From JAXGMV01 sp040768445 (GTDB lineage Bacteria; Chloroflexota; Anaerolineae; Anaerolineales; Anaerolineaceae), in NCBI GenBank assembly GCA_040768445.1, contig JAXGMV010000001.1, positions 124,001 to 188,000 of the forward strand: a stretch of 64,000 nt of DNA. Direction: 5' to 3'. Positions 9,201-18,200 of the stretch are shown piece after piece (within the stretch, counting starts at the first letter, position 1; every line of letters begins with the position of its first letter). The position numbers and the translations under genes were made by a program. A model generated the notes under the pieces. The model was not told the origin of the DNA. It saw only the letters and a list, made by a program, of their open reading frames with translations, and did no database searches.

Positions 9201-12200
9201 CTCGACCTGCTGGATACCTACCTGCTGTTCGGCGACCCTGCGCAGGTCATACCCATCACGCAGCCCCTGTCCATCTCCGGCCAGGTGCTGGATGATACAG
9301 GAAACCCCATTGCGGATGTGGCGGTGTATGATGACACCGGTCATTTTGCCCTCAGCGACACCGATGGCTACTATACAATAACCGGCACACCGGTCGGTGA
9401 TTTCACGTTAACCCCATACAAACCCGGTTATGCCTTTACACCAGACACTCATAACGGTACGTTGACCGACACGGATATCACCGGCAAGGATTTCACCGGC
9501 ACGCTGGTGCCTGTGTTCACCATCTCCGGTTACGCAAAAGATTCCTATAACAACCCGATCGTTGGCGTGTTAATCACAGATGACAAGGGTCATTCGACCT
9601 ATACGAATGACCAGGGCTATTACGAGATTACAGAATTGTTCCTGGGTTCTCACACGCTGAGTGCTGCCAAAGACCACCACTTGATCTCACCGCTGGAACA
9701 GACGGTCGAGATTGTCGATTCAGACCTGACATTAGTCAATTTTGTCACTGATCCGTTGTACGCGCTCTCAGGTACGATCACTGACGGCTCTAGTAACCCT
9801 ATACCGAATATTACGGTTGATAACGGCCAGGGGCTCACCACACAGACAGACTCTGCTGGAACCTTCACCTTCCCTGATTTGGTGGCAGGCAGCTACAATG
9901 TCATTCCATCGCGCATTGGCTATGTTTTTGAGCCCGCATCCATGGGGATTGAGATTAGAACATATGATGTAACAGGTGTTGACTTTACTGCTGCACTCGA
10001 CCCTATTTTTTCTATCTCAGGTACCATCGCTGACGGTGCCGTACCGCTTGCCGGCGTGACAGTCTCAGACGGCGCGGGGCATTCAACGCTGACTGACGAC
10101 ACAGGTGCCTACAGTATCACCGGTCTGACGCTTGGCAGTTATACGCTCACACCAGAGAAAGCCGATTACATCTTTGACCCTGTGACGCTGTCACCGGAGA
10201 TCGTGGATGCTGATCTTACAGGAATTGACTTCACCGCCATACCGGTGTACACCATTTCCGGCATGGTTAAAGATGCATTTGATGTGCCCGTACCGGGCGT
10301 GACGATCACGGATAACCTTGTTGGTGCGACAGCTGTCACAGATGCAGCCGGCACGTACACGCTGACCACCCTGCCGGCAAATACCTACACGCTCACTGCA
10401 GATAAAACAGGTGATACCTTCTTCCCCTCCTCACCGGGTTTAAACATCGTCACAGTTGGACCATCCACGTCAGGCATTGACTTTATCATGAACAATCGTG
10501 TGCCGGGCGTTACATCTACCAGCCCGGCTTACGCGGGTGTGGACGATTTGCCATTTACCCTGTTCATTAATGGTCAGGACTTTGTCCAGGGAGCCATTGT
10601 GCGTTGGAATGGCACAGACCGCACAACAACCACTATTGACAGTCAGCACCTGTCTATCGATCTCACAGCAATTGACCTGGAGACTGCCGGTGTGAACACA
10701 ATTACGGTATTCAACCCTGAACCAGGTGGCGGCGAATCCGCCTCCAATGTGTCATTCCCGGTCATTGCTCACACACCTGTTGTTGGTGAGTTTATGCTTA
10801 CCAATAAGGTAATATTCGATTGGGACGATTTTTCCGGCGCGACACTTTACAACATTCAGATGTCCTTATCGTCGACCTTCAGCGGTGTCGTGTTCAACGT
10901 CAATACAGCATCATCCAACTACACCTACGGCGGCACGCTGATCAATTCCCGAACGTATTACTGGCGCATCCGGCCGCAGGAAGTTGGTTCCTGGGGTGAA
11001 TGGAGTCAAACCTGGCAGTTCAATTCTCTGATTCAGAATGCACCGGTCGACGATACCATTACTTCAGATACGACGCCTTATTTCAGTTGGTATGGTTATC
11101 CCGGCGCCACTGGCTACACTTTTGAGATTATCCCGGAGGATGTCCCGGATAACCCTGCCACCTCCACGCTCTCTGTCTCTCTCCCTACCGTCACCGGCTA
11201 CACCATCCCCAATGTCTCTGCACTCGATCACGGCCGTTACCTCTGGCGTCTGCAGGTCTTCACCGCTTCTTCCGCTCTCACCACCCCATGGCGGCCGCTC
11301 TCTATCCTCCCACCTGCGCCTGCCCTCCTTGCTCCTGCTAACAACGCTTTCGCCACCTCCCGCACGCCCGAGCTCTCATGGGAACCTGTGCCCGGTGTCA
11401 CTGGTTACCAGTTGATCGTCGATAACAATGGCGACTTCCGCACGCCTGAGTACCCTGAGGTCACACTACCCGATACCGATTCCGCTCATACCCTGCTCTC
11501 CAGCCTGCCATCAGATACTCGCTATTACTGGCGCATGCGCTCCATCAACCTCGTCGGTGAAGGCCCCTGGTCTCCTACTTATTCCTTCATCGTCGATACG
11601 GTCTTCCCGGCCATCCCAAGCCTCTATCGCCCCGATGACACCTCCTTCACTCCAGATACCACACCCTCCCTTTCTGTATTCGGTGTCTCTGGCGCTAACC
11701 GCTACAACTTCCAGCTCTCAGCTTCCTCTGATTTCTCTGCTCCCCTCTTCGACCAGACCCTCTCTTCCACCACCTTCACCGTCCCCAACGCTGATGCCCT
11801 ACCGTATGCTGATAGCTATTTCTGGCGAGCTCGCTCTCTCGATGCCGCCGGCAATACCTCCGATTGGTCTGATCCGCGCTCCTTTACCATCACCTTCCAG
11901 AACGCTCCTGCTTACAACACCGCTACCTCAGATACCACCCCTACCTTCACCTGGTACGGCGTCTCCGGCGCTTACGGTTATTTGCTTGAGATTATCCCGG
12001 AGGATGTCCCGGATAACCCTGCCACCTCCACGCTCTCTGTCTCTCTCCCTACCGTCACCAACTACACCATCCCCAATGTCTCTGCACTCGATCACGGCCG
12101 TTACCTCTGGCGTCTGCAGGTCTTCACCGCTTCTTCCGCTCTCACCACCCCATGGCGGCCGCTCTCTATCCTCCCACCTGCGCCTACCCTCCTTGCTCCT

Positions 12201-15200
12201 GCCAACAATGCTTTCGCCACCTCCCGCACGCCCGAGCTCTCATGGGAACCTGTGCCCGGTGTCACTGGTTACCAGTTGATCGTCGATAACAATGGCGACT
12301 TCCGCACGCCTGAGTACCCTGAGGTCACACTACCCGATACCGATTCCGCTCATACCCTGCTCTCCAGCCTGCCATCAGATACTCGCTATTACTGGCGCAT
12401 GCGCTCCATCAACCTCGTCGGTGAAGGCCCCTGGTCTCCTACTTATTCCTTCATCATTGATACGGTCTTCCCGGCCATCCCAAGCCTCTATCGCCCCGAT
12501 GACACCTCCTTCACTCCAGATACCACACCCTCCCTCTCTGTATTCGGTGTCTCTGGCGCTAACCGCTACAACTTCCAGCTCTCAGCTTCCTCTGATTTCT
12601 CTGCTCCCCTCTTCGACCAGACCCTCTCTTCCACCACCTTCACCGTCCCCAACGCTGATGCCCTACCGTATGCTGATAGCTATTTCTGGCGAGCTCGCTC
12701 TCTCGATGCCGCCGGCAATACCTCCGATTGGTCTGATCCGCGCTCCTTTACCATCACCTTCCAGAACGCTCCTGCTTACAACACCGCTACCTCAGATACC
12801 ACCCCTACCTTCACCTGGTACGGCGTCTCCGGCGCTTACGGTTATTTGCTTGAGATTATCCCGGAGGATGTCCCGGATAACCCTGCCACCTCCACGCTCT
12901 CTGTCTCTCTCCCTACCGTCACCAACTACACCATCCCCAATGTCTCTGCACTCGATCACGGCCGTTACCTCTGGCGTCTGCAGGTCTTCACCGCTTCTTC
13001 CGCTCTCACCACCCCATGGCGGCCGCTCTCTATCCTCCCACCTGCGCCTGCCCTCCTTGCTCCTGCTAACAACGCTTTCGCCACCTCCCGCACGCCCGAG
13101 CTCTCATGGGAACCTGTGCCCGGTGTCACTGGTTACCAGTTGATCGTCGATAACAATGGCGACTTCCGCACGCCTGAGTACCCTGAGGTCACACTACCCG
13201 ATACCGATTCCGCTCATACCCTGCTCTCCAGCCTGCCATCAGATACTCGCTATTACTGGCGCATGCGCTCCATCAACCTCGTCGGTGAAGGCCCCTGGTC
13301 TCCTACTTATTCCTTCATCGTCGATACGGTCTTCCCGGCCATCCCAAGCCTCTATCGCCCCGATGACACCTCCTTCACTCCAGATACCACACCCTCCCTT
13401 TCTGTATTCGGTGTCTCTGGCGCTAACCGCTACAACTTCCAGCTCTCAGCTTCCTCTGATTTCTCTGCTCCCCTCTTCGACCAGACCCTCTCTTCCACCA
13501 CCTTCACCGTCCCCAACGCTGATGCCCTACCGTATGCTGATAGCTATTTCTGGCGAGCTCGCTCTCTCGATGCCGCCGGCAATACCTCCGATTGGTCTGA
13601 TCCGCGCTCCTTTACCATCACCTTCCAGAACGCTCCTGCTTACAACACCGCTACCTCAGATACCACCCCTACCTTCACCTGGTACGGCGTCTCCGGCGCT
13701 TACGGTTATTTGCTTGAGATTATCCCGGAGGATGTCCCGGATAACCCTGCCACCTCCACGCTCTCTGTCTCTCTCCCTACCGTCACCAACTACACCATCC
13801 CCAATGTCTCTGCACTCGATCACGGCCGTTACCTCTGGCGTCTGCAGGTCTTCACCGCTGCTTCCGCTCTCACCACCCCATGGCGGCCGCTCTCTATCCT
13901 CCCACCTGCGCCTGCCCTCCTTGCTCCTGCTAACAACGCTTTCGCCACCTCCCGCACGCCCGAGCTCTCATGGGAACCTGTGCCCGGTGTCACTGGTTAC
14001 CAGTTGATCGTCGATAACAATGGCGACTTCCGCACGCCTGAGTACCCTGAGGTCACACTACCCGATACCGATTCCGCTCATACCCTGCTCTCCAGCCTGC
14101 CATCAGATACCCGCTATTACTGGCGCATGCGCTCCATCAACCTCGTCGGTGAAGGCCCCTGGTCTCCTACTTATTCCTTCATCGTTGATACGGTCTTCCC
14201 GGCCGTCCCAAGCCTCTATCGCCCCGATGACACCTCCTTCACTCCAGATACCACACCCTCCCTCTCTGTATTCGGTGTCTCTGGCGCTAACCGCTACAAC
14301 TTCCAGCTCTCAGCTTCCTCTGATTTCTCTGCTCCCCTCTTCGACCAGACCCTCTCTTCCACCACCTTCACCGTCCCCAACGCTGATGCCCTACCGTATG
14401 CTGATAGCTATTTCTGGCGAGCTCGCTCTCTCGATGCCGCCGGCAATACCTCCGATTGGTCTGATCCGCGCTCCTTTACCATCACCTTCCAGAACGCTCC
14501 TGCTTACAACACCGCTACCTCAGATACCACCCCTACCTTCACCTGGTACGGCGTCTCCGGCGCTTACGGTTATTTGCTTGAGATTATCCCGGAGGATGTC
14601 CCGGATAACCCTGCCACCTCCACGCTCTCTGTCTCTCTCCCTACCGTCACCAACTACACCATCCCCAATGTCTCTGCACTCGATCACGGCCGTTACCTCT
14701 GGCGTCTGCAGGTCTTCACCGCTTCTTCCGCTCTCACCACCCCATGGCGGCCGCTCTCTATCCTCCCACCTGCGCCTGCCCTTCTCAGCCCTGCGAATAA
14801 TACTCTGTCAGCCACGCGTACACCTGAACTGAGTTGGACTGCTGTGCAATATGCTGACAGATATGAAGTATGGGTTGATGATAGTGCATACTTTAACAGT
14901 CTTGATTACCAGTTTGATCTGATTGCTGGTGGTGACAGCACTCACGTTCTTTCAACCAGCCTACCATTCGACCGTAGATACTACTGGCGTATACGCTCAA
15001 TTGATTTCCAGGGAAATCCTGGTGTATGGTCTGGTACCTGGTCATTCATAGTCGATACAACAGCACCGCCAGATCCAGCACTTTACTTGCCAGCAAATGC
15101 TGCGGCTGTTCTCGGCACACCTACCTACAGTTGGCGGGGATCTTCAGGCGCTAATGCATACGAGTTCCAGTATGCTTCATCCAGTGATTTCAGCACCATC

Positions 15201-18200
15201 GATTACTCTTCCGGCATTCTGACTTCTTTAAACCATCGCCCACCTACCCAGGACCCTGGAACTGTCTACTGGCGCGTTCTCGCACGCGATGCCGCAGGTA
15301 ACTGGTCTTCTGGCAGCACTCCCAGAACCATTACCATTAATCTGCCTGTGCCTGCCGCTCCTGCACTTGATGACCCTGTCAACAACCTCTATACAAACTT
15401 GACCCCGACGCTTTCTTGGAACGCTGTCGATTACGGTGATACCTACGAGGTTCAGCTCAGTACCAATACCGCGTTCACTGCGCTCTTGCCAGTCTCTGAT
15501 CCCACGCCCAGTGATCTGTCATTCAATCCCGATCCTTTGCCCGAAGGCAGGTTCTACTGGCGCGCTCGGGCAGTTAATGCCAGCATGAGTACCGGTCCCT
15601 GGTCTGGATACCGCTCCTTTGTTGTAGATACAACAGCACCGTCAGATCCTGCACTTTACTTGCCAGCAAATGCTGCGGCTGTTCTCGGCACACCTACCTA
15701 CAGTTGGCGGGGATCTTCAGGCGCTAATGCATACGAGTTCCAGTATGCTTCATCCAGTGATTTCAGCACCATCGATTACTCTTCCGGCATTCTGACTTCT
15801 TTAAACCATCGCCCACCTACCCAGGACCCTGGAACTGTCTACTGGCGCGTTCTCGCACGCGATGCCGCAGGTAACTGGTCTTCTGGCAGCACTCCCAGAA
15901 CCATTACCATTAATCTGCCTGTGCCTGCCGCTCCTGCACTTGATGACCCTGTCAACAACCTCTATACAAACTTGACCCCGACGCTTTCTTGGAACGCTGT
16001 CGATTACGGTGATACCTACGAGGTTCAGCTCAGTACCAATACCGCGTTCACTGCGCTCTTGCCAGTCTCTGATCCCACGCCCAGTGATCTGTCATTCAAT
16101 CCCGATCCTTTGCCCGAAGGCAGGTTCTACTGGCGCGCTCGGGCAGTTAATGCCAGCATGAGTGCCGGTCCCTGGTCTGGATACCGCTCCTTTGTTGTCG
16201 ATACAACAGCTCAAGCTGTCCCAAGCCTCTATCGCCCCGCTGACATCTCCTTCACTTCCGATACCACACCCTCCCTCTCTGTATTCGGTGTCTCTGGCGC
16301 TAATCGCTACAACTTCCAGCTCTCAGCTTCCTCTAATTTCTCTGCTCCCCTCTTCGATCAGACCCTCTCTTCTACCACCTTCACCATCCCCAACGCTGAT
16401 GCCCTGCCGTACGCTGATGACTATTTCTGGCGCGCTCGCTCCCTCGATGCCGCCGGCAATACCTCCGATTGGTCTGAGCCGCGCTCATTTACCATCACCT
16501 TCCAGAACGCTCCAGCTGACAACACCGCTACCTCTGATACCACCCCTACCTTTACCTGGTACGGCGTCCCGGGTGCCCTTGGCTACCGACTTGAAGTCAT
16601 CCCCGCTTCTGAACCCGGCAATCCAACATCTGATTCCTTTGCTGTCTCCCTGCCTACCGTTACCGGGTACACCATCCCTAATATCTCCGATCTCGATCAC
16701 GGTTCTTATCTATGGCGCTTGAAAGCCTTTACTACAGCTGGTACACGTGAATCACCGTGGCGGCTACTCCGCATCACTGCGCCCCCACCGGGTCTTCTTA
16801 GCCCGGCTAATAATTCTTACGTCCCTTCAAGTACACCCACCCTCTCCTGGTCTCCCATCCCTGGCGCTGCTCGCTATGAGCTCTGGGTTGATGACAGCTA
16901 TTACTTCAACAGCCTCGATTACCAGGTTGATTCAATCAATGGCTCGGATTCTACTCATACCCTTTTATCCAGCCTGCCTTATGACCGCAGATATTTCTGG
17001 AGAATGCGATCCATTGACTTCCTTGGTACTGCCGGCCCCTGGTCTCCTACTTATTCCTTTATCGTCGATACGGTCTTCCCCACTATACCTCGCCTCAATC
17101 GCCCTGCTGACATCTCCTTCACTTCCGATACCACACCCTCCCTCTCTGTATTCGGTGTCTCTGGCGCTAATCGCTACAACTTCCAGCTCTCAGCTTCCTC
17201 TGATTTCTCTGCTCCCCTCTTCGATCAGACCCTCTCTTCTACCACCTTCACCATCCCCAACGCTGATGCCCTGCCCTACGCTGATGACTATTTCTGGCGC
17301 GCTCGCTCCCTCGATGCCGCCGGCAATACCTCCGATTGGTCTGAGCCGCGCTCATTTACCATCACCTTCCAGAACGCTCCAGCTGACAACACCGCTACCT
17401 CTGATACCACCCCTACCTTTACCTGGTACGGCGTCCCGGGTGCCCTTGGCTACCGACTTGAAGTCATCCCCGCTTCTGAACCCGGCAATCCAACATCTGA
17501 TTCCTTTGCTGTCTCCCTGCCTACCGTTACCGGGTACACCATCCCTAATATCTCCGATCTCGATCACGGTTCTTATCTATGGCGCTTGAAAGCCTTTACT
17601 ACAGCTGGTACACGTGAATCACCGTGGCGGCTACTCCGCATCACTGCGCCCCCACCGGGTCTTCTTAGCCCGGCTAATAATTCTTACGTCCCTTCAAGTA
17701 CACCCACCCTCTCCTGGTCTCCCATCCCTGGCGCTGCTCGTTATGAGCTCTGGGTTGATGACAGCTATTACTTCAACAGCCTCGATTACCAGGTTGATTC
17801 AATCAATGGCTCTGATTCCACTCATACTCTTTTTTCCAGCCTGCCTTATGACCGCAGATATTTCTGGAGAATGCGATCCATTGACTTCCTTGGTACTGCC
17901 GGCCCCTGGTCTCCTACTTATTCCTTCATCGTCGATACGGTCTTCCCCACTATACCTCGCCTCAATCGCCCTGCTGACATCTCCTTCACTTCCGATACCA
18001 CACCCTCCCTCTCTGTATTCGGTGTCTCTGGCGCTAATCGCTACAACTTCCAGCTCTCAGCTTCCTCTGATTTCTCTGCTCCCCTCTTCGATCAGACCCT
18101 CTCTTCTACCACCTTCACTATCCCCAACGCCGATGCCCTGCCGTACGCTGATGACTATTTCTGGCGCACTCGCTCCCTCGATGCCGCCGGCAATACCTCC